13,388 bases of DNA from UBA6168 sp964442355. GTDB lineage: Bacteria > Bacteroidota > Bacteroidia > Chitinophagales > Saprospiraceae. The stretch lies in the NCBI GenBank assembly GCA_964442355.1, contig CAYTZS010000150.1:1-13388 (forward strand), given 5' to 3'. This document shows, piece after piece, positions 1-7,420 of the stretch. Made by a program: the position numbers and the translations under genes. The notes beneath the pieces are model-generated. The model searched no databases. It saw only the letters and a list, made by a program, of their open reading frames with translations, and was not told where the DNA came from. Numbering within the stretch: position 1 is the first letter of the stretch; the number at the start of each line of letters is the position of its first letter.

Positions 1-389
1 TCAGCTTTTCTCATCTTATTTAACTGGTTTAGAATGAGTTATGAAAAAAACTACTGGTTTCTCAAAACGAGGTCGCAAATTTCGACTTTTTTTTGATTTG
101 CGGAAATAAAACTCAATTTAAATTCAGCTTTTTTTGCGCTAATTATCAATGGGTTATGTGTTTTTGTAAACTTGAAATGTGACCCATGTAGGCGTTTTGC
201 TGTATGCGCCAAATCTCCTTTGCCTTTTGCGTGGTTCAATTTTGTCATTTTGCCTTCAGGTTCAAGGCTGCCGCCAAATTTTCCAAACTTAAGGAATGGC
301 TCTAATTTATTAGGTGGTGGATGCCTATCTTTGCGAACTGCCAGCCTTTCCATTCACCATGTGGCCGGTTTCATCCTTAAAAATAGTGT
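1..389. other. AT-rich intergenic region upstream of yicC
   Basis: I see no convincing gene in this stretch. It is rich in A and T runs, and ACTGGTTT occurs twice 30 bp apart (23-30 and 53-60). A 100-codon reading frame on the minus strand (51-353) has no recognisable family features and a biased, basic composition, so I treat it as chance. The only element with support is the promoter -7 motif near 326-333. The end of an upstream gene could lie just outside the left edge, but nothing here shows it. Confidence 0.6.
326..333 (+). promoter_or_regulatory. Probable Bacteroidota promoter -7 element for the yicC operon
   Basis: TATCTTTG followed by CG matches the Bacteroidota sigma-ABfr -7 consensus TAnnTTTG exactly. 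It lies 56 bp before the yicC start codon. The region about 18-19 bp upstream is only AATT/TTTA, so the -33 TTTG box is weak or absent. The same TATCTTTGCG string occurs in the atpD promoter of this window, which supports it being functional. Transcription would start around 340, giving a leader of about 50 nt. This is inferred from sequence alone. Confidence 0.5.
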
Positions 390-1265
390 ATGTTGTTATC
401 AATGACGGGTTACGGGCGGGCCTCCAACACTTTTGACTCAAAGATCATCATTGCCGAGGTGCGTTCTCTCAACAGTAAGTTCACCGACATGCGAATCAAA
501 ATCCCTGCAAACTTCAGGGAGAAAGAACACCATTTTCGCCGCCTTATTAGCGAGCGGATAGAACGGGGAAAAGTTGACCTGACAATTGAGGTGAAATCCA
601 TGCAGGGTGATGAAGGCTTCGGCCTCAATGTGCCACTCTTCAAGCGCTACTACCAAGAACTTTCTGCAATTGCCGATACCATGGATATGCCAAAGGACGG
701 TCTCATGGCCGCAATCCTCCGCATTCCAAACGTCATCATGACCGAAGAAGGCGAGATGAAGGAGGAAGAATGGAAGGTCGTGGAAAAGACGCTGGAGGAG
801 GCCTTGGCTAACTTTGATAATTTCCGTAAAGCAGAAGGTGCCGTCATAGAAGAGGATATGCGTCTGCGGGTCAGCAATATTCGCAGTGCACTGCAGCTCG
901 TTGACCCTTTTGAGCAAGAACGCATCTTGCTGCTGCGCAATCGGATGCGCCAGAACTTGGAAGAGTTCATGAACAAGGAAAATATTGACGAGAACCGCTT
1001 CGAGCAGGAAGTCATTTTTTACTTGGAAAAAATTGACATCACAGAGGAAAAGGTCCGTTTGGAACAGCATTGTAGCTATTTTTTGGAGCAACTTGTGTCG
1101 AATGTGGTTTCAAAAGGGCGTACACTTAGCTTCATCAGCCAAGAAATGGGGCGTGAAATCAACACACTTGGAGCAAAAGCTTACTCTGCCGACATTCAAA
1201 AACTCGTGGTCAAAATGAAGGACGACCTCGAAAAAATCAAAGAACAAGTCGCCAACTCCGTATGA
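390..1265 (+). CDS. yicC: YicC family protein (putative endoribonuclease)
   Basis: A 291-residue protein with both halves of the YicC family. The N-terminal domain opens with LLSMTGYGRAS (residues 2-12) and contains EVRSLNSKF (23-31). The C-terminal DUF1732 domain carries DITEEKVRLEQH (216-227), GRTLSFISQEMGREINTLGAK (about 243-263) and the closing EKIKEQVANS (281-290), all hallmark segments. Length matches the family norm (about 290). The start at 390 is chosen because MLLSMTGYG is the usual family N-terminus; no Shine-Dalgarno is visible, as is normal in Bacteroidota. E. coli YicC has been linked to RNA degradation, including of the small RNA RyhB, so a cytoplasmic RNase role is likely; the substrate here is unknown. 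It is the first gene of a three-gene unit and overlaps gmk by ATGA, suggesting coupled translation. Confidence 0.95.
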   Translation: MLLSMTGYGRASNTFDSKIIIAEVRSLNSKFTDMRIKIPANFREKEHHFRRLISERIERGKVDLTIEVKSMQGDEGFGLNVPLFKRYYQELSAIADTMDMPKDGLMAAILRIPNVIMTEEGEMKEEEWKVVEKTLEEALANFDNFRKAEGAVIEEDMRLRVSNIRSALQLVDPFEQERILLLRNRMRQNLEEFMNKENIDENRFEQEVIFYLEKIDITEEKVRLEQHCSYFLEQLVSNVVSKGRTLSFISQEMGREINTLGAKAYSADIQKLVVKMKDDLEKIKEQVANSV

Positions 1266-1840
1266 GCCAAGGAAAACTTATCGTCGTTACTGCGCCTTCC
1301 GGAGCTGGGAAAACCACTATCGTACACCACCTGCTGGGTGCTTTCGAAAACCTTGCGTTTTCAGTGTCGGCCACCACTCGCAGTAAAAGGCCCAACGAGG
1401 AGGAAGGGAAAGACTACTATTATATTAACGTGCTAAAGTTTAAAGAACTTATTGCGCAAGATGCATTCTTGGAATGGCAGGAAGTTTATGAGAATCAGTT
1501 TTACGGTACGCTGAAAAGTGAAGTTGAACGCCTCTGGGCAGCTGGCAAGCATGTGGTATTCGACATTGACGTAAAAGGGGCACTGAATGTCAAAAAAGCT
1601 TTTCCCGACCGAACCCTGACCATCTTCATCAAACCACCCTCAAGTGATGTTTTGCTAGACCGACTCCAAAAAAGGAAATCGGAAAGTGCAGAAAGCCTTC
1701 AAAAACGTATCGCTAAGGCAACTTTTGAACTTACTTTTGAGGGGCATTTTGACAAAGTGCTAGTGAACGACGAACTTGCGCTGGCACTGAAACAAGCAGA
1801 ACAACTCGTCGGCAACTGGCTGGACGAAACCGATAACTGA
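1262..1840 (+). CDS. gmk: Guanylate kinase
   Basis: Guanylate kinase (EC 2.7.4.8) phosphorylates GMP to GDP with ATP in the cytoplasm, an essential step of guanine nucleotide synthesis. The 192-residue protein shows the P-loop APSGAGKTT (residues 11-19), the GMP-binding SATTRSKRPNEEEGKDYYY region (36-54), EWQEVYENQFYGT (71-83) in the GMP-binding lid, and DIDVKGALNVKK (101-112). The following IKPPSSDVLLDRLQKRKSES segment is the adenine/LID region. Length is slightly shorter than the 205-210 of E. coli, as is common in Bacteroidota. The ATG at 1262 overlaps the yicC stop (ATGA), and this yicC–gmk order is conserved in many bacteria. apaG follows 14 bp after the stop, so all three probably share one transcript. 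Confidence 0.97.
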   Translation: MSQGKLIVVTAPSGAGKTTIVHHLLGAFENLAFSVSATTRSKRPNEEEGKDYYYINVLKFKELIAQDAFLEWQEVYENQFYGTLKSEVERLWAAGKHVVFDIDVKGALNVKKAFPDRTLTIFIKPPSSDVLLDRLQKRKSESAESLQKRIAKATFELTFEGHFDKVLVNDELALALKQAEQLVGNWLDETDN

Positions 1841-1854
1841 CCCGTGAATTTTCT

Positions 1855-2241
1855 ATGGAAACCCTGACCACACAAGGCATACGAATCAGTGTAGAGCCCT
1901 TCTACCTTCCGCATGAATCCATTCCGATTCAGCATCGCTATGTGTTTGCTTACCGCATCACCATCCACAACCAAAGTTCTGACACCGTGCAATTACTCCG
2001 CCGCCATTGGCATATCGTGGAGTCAAACGGCGTACAGCGGGAAGTGGAGGGTGAGGGCGTAGTTGGCTTGCAGCCGGTGCTGGTGCCCGGCGAGAGCCAC
2101 CAATACACATCGTGGTGCCCGCTCATGACGGACTTGGGCAAGATGTACGGGGCGTTTCAAATGGTGCGATTGTCGGATGATGCCAAGTTCGATGTCCCAA
2201 TCCCTGAGTTTAAGCTAGCGCCACCATTCAAGATGAATTGA
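1855..2241 (+). CDS. apaG: ApaG domain protein
   Basis: A 128-residue single-domain protein of the ApaG family, a fibronectin-III-like beta-sandwich. Family signatures are visible: FAYRITIHNQS (31-41), LLRRHWHIVESNG (47-59), the glycine-rich VEGEGVVGLQPVLVPGE (64-80) and YTSWCPL...GKMYGAFQM (84-103). ApaG mutants in enterobacteria affect cobalt resistance and Ap4A levels, hence the common name 'Co2+/Mg2+ efflux protein ApaG', but it is soluble with no membrane segment and its biochemical role is not settled. It starts 14 bp after gmk and is the last gene of the operon; the long hairpin 5 bp past its stop should end transcription. The family call is firm; the function is not. Confidence 0.93.
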   Translation: METLTTQGIRISVEPFYLPHESIPIQHRYVFAYRITIHNQSSDTVQLLRRHWHIVESNGVQREVEGEGVVGLQPVLVPGESHQYTSWCPLMTDLGKMYGAFQMVRLSDDAKFDVPIPEFKLAPPFKMN

Positions 2242-2245
2242 ATAA

Positions 2246-2303
2246 TTTGCAAATGAAAAAGGGCCGTGCTTCGGAAGAAGCACGGCCCTTTTTCATTTGC
2301 AAA
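2246..2303. terminator. Bidirectional terminator, 27-bp perfect stem
   Basis: The arms at 2246-2272 and 2277-2303 are perfect reverse complements of 27 nt around a 4-nt GGAA (GNRA-type) loop. The core GGGCCGTGCTTC / GAAGCACGGCCC is flanked by an A5 run on the left and T5 on the right, so either transcript ends its GC-rich core with a U tract. It lies between the convergent stops of apaG (2241) and the OmpA-family gene (2312), exactly where a shared terminator is expected. The stem is longer than a standard intrinsic terminator needs, because pairing continues through the A/T tracts into TTTGCAAATG / CATTTGCAAA. Confidence 0.92.
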
Positions 2304-2311
2304 AAAGTCCA

Positions 2312-5032
2312 TCATTTCACCAACTCAAACTTGTACTTCACCCGCTCGAAAATCGGGGCGTCAAGCTCCGGGTCAATGTTCTTCAGGTAAATATCCACGT
2401 CGCTGGTATCGCTTTCGTCTTTTTTGTTACTGTCGAAAATGACCTTAATCCAGCCCTTTTCGCCAGGCTTCACGGTGCTGGGAGAAAACTCGTAGCTCGT
2501 ACACTCGCAAACGCTGATGATGTCAATTTCGAGGGGCACGTCGCCAACGTTGGTGTAGCGAAAAGTGTATTCCCTGACTTCACCTTTTTTCACCTGGCCC
2601 ATGTCGTGCAGCCGGTTCTCAAACTGCATGATGGGAAATCCTTTCAAGTCTTTTTTGCCGTAAAGCGAAGATAATTTATCAACAATGATGGAGTCCTTTT
2701 TCTGCGGAGCCACATCCAATTTGATGGGGGCAGGCTTCAAGCTATCGCCACCGCCACTCGGGGTGTTTCCACCACGGCGATTGTTGTTGCGGTTGGGGGC
2801 AGGCTTGCGGTTGCCGGGTGCAGGTTTGTCGTCCTTCTTTGGTTCGACCTTCGGCGCATTCGGATCCACCTTGCGGTTGCCGATTTGGATGAGTTGCTCT
2901 TCCTCGATGGTTATACTGGTTGGGCCAGAGAGGATTTTGAATTCTGTGCGGCGATTGAGTTGGTGAGCTGCTTCGAACTTCACGCTGTCAGGCAGCAAGG
3001 CATTGATGTAATCCTCGGTAAGTACGTCGCCCACTTTCAGGAAGGGATGCTTGGCGTTGCTCTTGGCGTCCACCGTTTTTGGCTGCCCCTCGCCATAACC
3101 CTTGGCTTCGATGCGGGCACGTGGAATGCCCTTGCCTGTCAACCAACGGCGTGCCGACTCAGCACGACGCTGCGAAAGCTGGCGGTTATAATCGTCGGCA
3201 CCACGGGCGTCCGTGTGCGAAGAAAGCTCAATGACCATGTCGGGGTACTTGTTCATCAGGTCAAAAATTACCTGAAGGTCGCCCTCGGCAGGTGGCAAAA
3301 TCTTGTCGTCATCGAAGTCGTACAGGATGTTTTCGAGCACGAACGGCTCGTTGCGAACGATTTTCTTGGTGATGCGCCCTGGCTTCAGGTCGAGTCTTTC
3401 GTTGTAAGTTTTTGAATCAAAAAGACCGAGCGTGGTAAATCGAACGGTGTCGTTTTCATAGTTCTCAGCAGATGCAATAATCAAATAGGACCGGTCAAGT
3501 TCCAGCACTGCGTCGAAGTTGTTGGCCTCCACATTGGTCTTGGTGTCAAGTACTTTTGGTGTTTCACCCTGCATTTCGATGAGCTCAAACGTGACAAGTG
3601 TGAGTGGCTCCTTGGTTTCGAGGTCGTAGGCTGAGGCCACAACATTTGCATCGATTTTTTTCAAAAGTACGTTGTAAATATCATTGCAGCAGGTCTTGCT
3701 GTGTACGCTGCGGCTGCCTTCCGACGGACGATTGCTCGCAAGCACGCCGGTGTAGCCTTCTTTGTCGAGCATGAAGTAGAGGTCGTCCACGCTGGAGTTG
3801 TAGCCCTTGCCCATATTGGCAGGCTTGCTCCACATCGTGCCGTTCCAAGTGCTCATGAAGATGTCGTAGCCGCCGAGGCCGGGGTGGCCAGTGGAGCTGA
3901 AATAGAGCACACCGTCGCGGTAAAATGGCGTGTCCTCGTCGCCGATGGAGTTGATTTTAGGGCCGAGGCTCACGGGGTCGCCGTATTGGCCACCGCCCTT
4001 GTAAGTAGCGTAGTAGAGGTCGTAACCGCCTTGCCCACCATCCATGTTCGAGGCAAAAAACAGCACCTCCTTCCCGAAAAGCTCACCCACCGCAGGCGAC
4101 TTGGCGATGTAGTTGCCGTTTATGCCAGTGAGTTCATTGGAAGCGCCCCAAGTGTCGCCATTTTTTTCGCTCATGTAGATTTTGCTCTCTTTCAGCAAAT
4201 GGCCGTCCAGCAGTTCCCGATTGAAAAACATGCGCTTGCCGTCTGGTGAGATGGAGTTGTTCACGTTGAAAAACTCTGGGCGGTTCACAGCCTCATCGAG
4301 CGCTGTGGGTTTCCCCCAGCCCTTTTCGCCTTTGGTTGATTTGTAGATTTTGGAATGGTAATCTGAAGTGCCTTCACCATCGCCTTTGGCACCGAGGTCA
4401 ATCTTAGCCTTGCCGTCGTCCTTAACTTGTTCTTCCACAACGATGATGTCATCGCCGACCAGCGCTGCGAAGTAGATTTCCTTGTTGTCGTCACCGAGGA
4501 ATGGCGAATACTCCGAGTTTTTGCCATTGATTTCCTTGCCGCCGTGCGTGATGCTCACGCCGTCCACAGGTTTTGCAACCCTCGCAAACTCGCAGCCTAC
4601 TTTTTCCAGTTCGGCCAGTTCCTTGCGCACGGGGTCGGTCGTGGCGTTGATGTACTTGTCGAACTCCTCGATGGCTTCATCATACTTTTCCATCATTTTC
4701 AATGATCGAGCGTACTCGAAACGCTTTTCGGCGTACTCGGCCACCTTCTTGTTTTTCTTAGTGGGCTTGAGGCCACGGGCATACCATTTTTCGGCCTTGT
4801 TGTAGTCCCGGAGCAGGTAGCACAGGTCGCCGATGATGATGGTCAATTCGATATCTTTCGACTCGTCGTAGGCTTTTTCGTACCATTCTAGCGCCCGGTA
4901 GTAGTCTTTTTTCTCCATCTGTGCCTCAGCCGTCTGCACCATCATGGCATAGGTAGGGCGGTTGAGCGGCTGCCCCATTGCGGCGAAGCCGCCAAAAAAC
5001 AGGAGCGTTGCTATCAAGATATGATTTTTCAT
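2312..5032 (-). CDS. TPR–PD40–CRD–OmpA family protein with C-terminal DUF1573-like domain (PorE-like)
   Basis: A 906-residue envelope protein. Domains in order: signal peptide (1-20, cleavage near AMG-Q); tetratricopeptide-like helices (about 27-150); WD40/PD40 propeller (about 170-455) with NNSISPDGKRMFF, GGQGGYDLYYATY and GLGGYDIFMSTWNG; a carboxypeptidase-regulatory-like beta domain (about 460-550); an OmpA peptidoglycan-binding domain (about 563-703) with the diaminopimelate-binding pair Asp608 and Arg623 in SSHTDARGADDYNRQLSQRR; a Pro/Lys/Asn/Gly-rich linker (about 720-785); and a DUF1573-like Ig fold (about 798-905) with VCECTSYEFSPSTVKPGEKG. The first four domains match PorE and related T9SS/gliding anchors, which tie an outer-membrane PorP/SprF partner to peptidoglycan. 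The porP-like gene is directly upstream (93 bp), consistent with such a pair. The odd part is the linker plus DUF1573 tail; PorE-type proteins normally end soon after the OmpA domain. The partnership is inferred; the domain calls are strong. Confidence 0.88.
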   Translation of the reverse strand: MKNHILIATLLFFGGFAAMGQPLNRPTYAMMVQTAEAQMEKKDYYRALEWYEKAYDESKDIELTIIIGDLCYLLRDYNKAEKWYARGLKPTKKNKKVAEYAEKRFEYARSLKMMEKYDEAIEEFDKYINATTDPVRKELAELEKVGCEFARVAKPVDGVSITHGGKEINGKNSEYSPFLGDDNKEIYFAALVGDDIIVVEEQVKDDGKAKIDLGAKGDGEGTSDYHSKIYKSTKGEKGWGKPTALDEAVNRPEFFNVNNSISPDGKRMFFNRELLDGHLLKESKIYMSEKNGDTWGASNELTGINGNYIAKSPAVGELFGKEVLFFASNMDGGQGGYDLYYATYKGGGQYGDPVSLGPKINSIGDEDTPFYRDGVLYFSSTGHPGLGGYDIFMSTWNGTMWSKPANMGKGYNSSVDDLYFMLDKEGYTGVLASNRPSEGSRSVHSKTCCNDIYNVLLKKIDANVVASAYDLETKEPLTLVTFELIEMQGETPKVLDTKTNVEANNFDAVLELDRSYLIIASAENYENDTVRFTTLGLFDSKTYNERLDLKPGRITKKIVRNEPFVLENILYDFDDDKILPPAEGDLQVIFDLMNKYPDMVIELSSHTDARGADDYNRQLSQRRAESARRWLTGKGIPRARIEAKGYGEGQPKTVDAKSNAKHPFLKVGDVLTEDYINALLPDSVKFEAAHQLNRRTEFKILSGPTSITIEEEQLIQIGNRKVDPNAPKVEPKKDDKPAPGNRKPAPNRNNNRRGGNTPSGGGDSLKPAPIKLDVAPQKKDSIIVDKLSSLYGKKDLKGFPIMQFENRLHDMGQVKKGEVREYTFRYTNVGDVPLEIDIISVCECTSYEFSPSTVKPGEKGWIKVIFDSNKKDESDTSDVDIYLKNIDPELDAPIFERVKYKFELVK

Positions 5033-5125
5033 AATTTTTATAGTTGCTTTTTTCAGAGATTGAAAGCTATCTCAATTAAATGGCTACGATTGTTTGGGAG
5101 CAGCAGTCCCAGACTGCCAACTAAA

Positions 5126-6199
5126 TCAAAGGTGTGGGCAAAGAATAACGGGTTTCACAGTCGGTTTCTTGTAAATCTTGCCTGTGTAATAAGCCGCAAT
5201 TTCGAAGCCACCTTGGCGGCTATTGACATCTGACAGCGATGAAAGCGTGAAATCATAGCCCAACGCCACCTTGAAATCTTTGTAGTCGAGGCCGAGGAGC
5301 AACTGAGCCGAGTCGCCAAACCGGTAGCCGAGGCCGCCGTTAAGCTTCATGTTGTCAGCCGGCTTGAGCCAGTAGCCTGCCCATACGTGGGCCTGAATTT
5401 GGCTGGCTGGGCTGATGTTTGAATAATAGACCTCTGGTGTAAGCGTCCATTTTGGGTTCAGCGAGGTATTGAGTTGGGCATGGGCTGTGATGCGCATGCT
5501 CAGGTCGGGCGTGGATGCCTTGAAGTTATAGTCGCTGCCCGGAGTGGTGATGTGCCTTGCCGACACGCCGATGTTGTAGTCTGTGGTTTTGCTGGCCTTT
5601 GATTTCAATAGCAGACCAATGTTTACGTCAGAAAAAGTCTTTTTTGGGTCGCCATTGCCTCCAGGGGTTGAGGTGCCGCCACCGCCAAAAATCACATCGT
5701 CAGTTTGTGCGCCAACGGGGTTCGAAAATTCCATTTCGAGCAAATCGCCGGGTCTGAAGCCGTTTTGGTTCTTGATTTTCCTATCCACTCTGCCCCACTG
5801 TACGCCAAGCGTAAGCACGTTCTTGCTTTTCTTGTCGATGGCAAGGTGGAATGCACCGCTCAATTGGCCTGAGGTCGTGGTAAGTTCACCATCGCCAGCT
5901 ACGTCCTGAAATGCCAAGAAGCCCACCCCTATCCAGTGCCGCTTGCCAATCATCAGAATTGGTGCATCGGCATAGAGGGTAGGCGTCGAATATGCTGATT
6001 TCCCAATGGCCGTTCGGGCTTGGTCACGGTAAATGCCGCCAATTCGAAAAGTGCCTTCGAACGACCCTGTGAACGCAGGGTTCATGTGCAAGGGGTTCAT
6101 GTAGAAAAGCGTGTTGTGCAAGTCCTGCGACCTGAGTTGGCCGAAGCTGCCAAGTATGACACCGAGGAGTAAAATTGTTTTTGTCAATCTCATGTTCAT
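5126..6199 (-). CDS. PorP/SprF family type IX secretion-type outer membrane protein
   Basis: A 357-residue outer-membrane beta-barrel protein of the PorP/SprF family. Residues 1-24 form a signal peptide (hydrophobic ILLLGVILGSFGQ, cleavage near RSQ-D). The family signature follows at once: LFYMNPLHMNPAFTGS, resembling the usual YMxNPLxxNPAxAGS. The rest alternates short beta strands, and the C-terminus has GGFEIAAYYTGKIY and ends in a Cys-Pro pair, as typical members do (..CPRF/Y). These proteins partner with PorE/PorK-like or OmpA-like proteins in T9SS or gliding machinery; the gene downstream is such a partner. Two ATGs (6199 and 6193) are possible; I keep the upstream one. A TATCTTTC promoter-like string on the minus strand (6248-6241) lies 41 bp upstream with no clear -33 box. 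It may be one of several paralogues and need not be the core T9SS copy. Confidence 0.92.
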   Translation of the reverse strand: MNMRLTKTILLLGVILGSFGQLRSQDLHNTLFYMNPLHMNPAFTGSFEGTFRIGGIYRDQARTAIGKSAYSTPTLYADAPILMIGKRHWIGVGFLAFQDVAGDGELTTTSGQLSGAFHLAIDKKSKNVLTLGVQWGRVDRKIKNQNGFRPGDLLEMEFSNPVGAQTDDVIFGGGGTSTPGGNGDPKKTFSDVNIGLLLKSKASKTTDYNIGVSARHITTPGSDYNFKASTPDLSMRITAHAQLNTSLNPKWTLTPEVYYSNISPASQIQAHVWAGYWLKPADNMKLNGGLGYRFGDSAQLLLGLDYKDFKVALGYDFTLSSLSDVNSRQGGFEIAAYYTGKIYKKPTVKPVILCPHL

Positions 6200-6361
6200 T
6201 AAAAATTTAAACGGATTTGAGGGCCGTAAGGCGAAAGGCCGAAAGATAGAATATCTTATTTAATTGGAGGTAAAAGCCACTGCAAGTTAGCAGCGAAACC
6301 AAGTGTCTCCACTTTGATTTTTCGGGGATTTGCACATCGAAAGACAGTTTCCGTGCAGTGC

Positions 6362-7348
6362 TCAAAAAACCCCAGCGGTTGCACACTGCACGATTTTTTC
6401 AACGTCCTGCCCGTTCATGCAGCGAAAATGCCCCTTTGGACAATGTTGGTGGCCAATTTTGGAGCAGGGTCTGCACGGCAACCCTTCCACCTCAAAGCTC
6501 GTGTTTTGGTCGGGGTTGGCAGTGCCGTAATACGGGGACATGCCCAATGCAGGCACCGTATTGCCCCAAATGGACAAGATTTTCCGCTGAAAAGCTGCCG
6601 CAATATGCATCATGCCCGTATCGTGGGTGATGACCAGTGCCGCCTGCCGCAGCACCTCTGCCGATTCTTGCAGCGACAGTTTCCCGCACAAATTCACGAC
6701 GTGTGCATCCGTTTGCGCTGCAATTTTTTCCCCGTCCTCTGCCTCCGTTTGTCCGCCTAGCAAAACGATTGGCTCCGCAATACCCTTGCAGATGTCCACG
6801 ATTTTAGCAATCGGAAGTCGCTTCGTCTGGTACTGCGCGCCGATGGCAAAGGCTATAAAAGGGGAATGAGGGATGAACGTTGAAGGATGTTGTGATTGGA
6901 CAGAAAAAAAATCCAACCCCAGCCCGTCATTCACTATGCCCAGGGGCGATGCTGCTGCCAAATAGCGGTCAACGATGTGAACATTGGGCAATCGGTTGAT
7001 TTTCAGGGCGGTCAGCAGCCATTTTGCAAGGTTCAATTTATTGAAAGTCAGCCATTTAGTCCTTAACAACAACCCAAGTCGAACTTGAAAGCTCCGCAGG
7101 TTTTTGTGCAAATCCACCACGCAGTCGTAACGCTCACGCCTCAAATTGGGCAGCAGTTCCCACACGCTTTTTTGAATGGTAAACACCTTGTCGATGTGTG
7201 GATTTGCTTCGAGCAGTGGCAAATACTGCTGCTTGGTAAGGAAGTGTACCTCGGCATCCAGCTGTTTTTTTAGGCAACGTACCACAGGCGTCGTCAGCAC
7301 GATGTCGCCGATGGAGGAAAAGCGGATGACGAGGATTTTTTTTCGCAA
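6362..7348 (-). CDS. Glycosyltransferase family 9 (heptosyltransferase-like)
   Basis: A GT9-family glycosyltransferase, about 328 residues, in the class of ADP-heptose:LPS heptosyltransferases that add sugars to the lipopolysaccharide core on the cytoplasmic face of the inner membrane. Visible motifs: KKILVIRFSSIGDIVLTTP at the N-terminus, VDLHKNLRSFQVRLGL, the donor-site segment LVITHDTGMMHIAAAFQRK with IWGNT, and a cysteine-rich CRPCSKIGHQHCPKGHFRCM near the C-terminus typical of Bacteroidota members. No ATG exists in any frame between the upstream stop and this N-terminus. I choose the TTG at 7348, giving LRKKILVIRFSSIGD, which fits family N-termini; a TTG at 7402 would add 18 residues but lies inside a hairpin. 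The sugar donor and acceptor cannot be told. It lies downstream of the lysozyme gene on the same strand. Confidence 0.88.
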   Translation of the reverse strand: MRKKILVIRFSSIGDIVLTTPVVRCLKKQLDAEVHFLTKQQYLPLLEANPHIDKVFTIQKSVWELLPNLRRERYDCVVDLHKNLRSFQVRLGLLLRTKWLTFNKLNLAKWLLTALKINRLPNVHIVDRYLAAASPLGIVNDGLGLDFFSVQSQHPSTFIPHSPFIAFAIGAQYQTKRLPIAKIVDICKGIAEPIVLLGGQTEAEDGEKIAAQTDAHVVNLCGKLSLQESAEVLRQAALVITHDTGMMHIAAAFQRKILSIWGNTVPALGMSPYYGTANPDQNTSFEVEGLPCRPCSKIGHQHCPKGHFRCMNGQDVEKIVQCATAGVF

Positions 7349-7376
7349 AATGACGAGGATGGAAGCTATCGTAGGA

Positions 7377-7403
7377 TTTGACAAATCCTCAAAATCTGTC
7401 AAA
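7377..7403 (-). repeat. Small hairpin between the GH25 and GT9 genes
   Basis: The arms at 7377-7388 and 7392-7403 pair over 12 positions around a 3-nt loop. Read on the minus strand, as in the GT9 transcript, all 12 pairs form because three of them are G·U; on the plus strand these would be A·C mismatches. So the fold favours the RNA of the lysozyme–GT9 direction. There is no U tract after it, so it is not a standard terminator. It could be a degenerate dispersed palindromic element or a leader structure affecting GT9 translation; it ends 28 nt before the preferred TTG start. Confidence 0.5.
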
Positions 7404-7420
7404 CCAAATGTCCGGCGAAG

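Noticed and set aside
51..353. 100-codon open frame on the minus strand before yicC
   Set aside because: No recognisable domain or homologue features, strongly basic mixed composition, and it runs through the probable yicC promoter; most likely chance.
438..1091. 217-codon minus-strand frame opposite yicC
   Set aside because: Antisense shadow; yicC on the plus strand matches its family end to end.
3701..4249. 182-codon plus-strand frame opposite the OmpA-family gene
   Set aside because: Ala/Val/His-rich antisense translation with no motifs; the minus-strand product has clear PD40 repeats over the same bases.
5095..5111. Small hairpin TGGGA / TCCCA between the porP-like and OmpA-family genes as a terminator
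   Set aside because: Only 5 bp with no U tract on either strand; the two genes are more likely cotranscribed.
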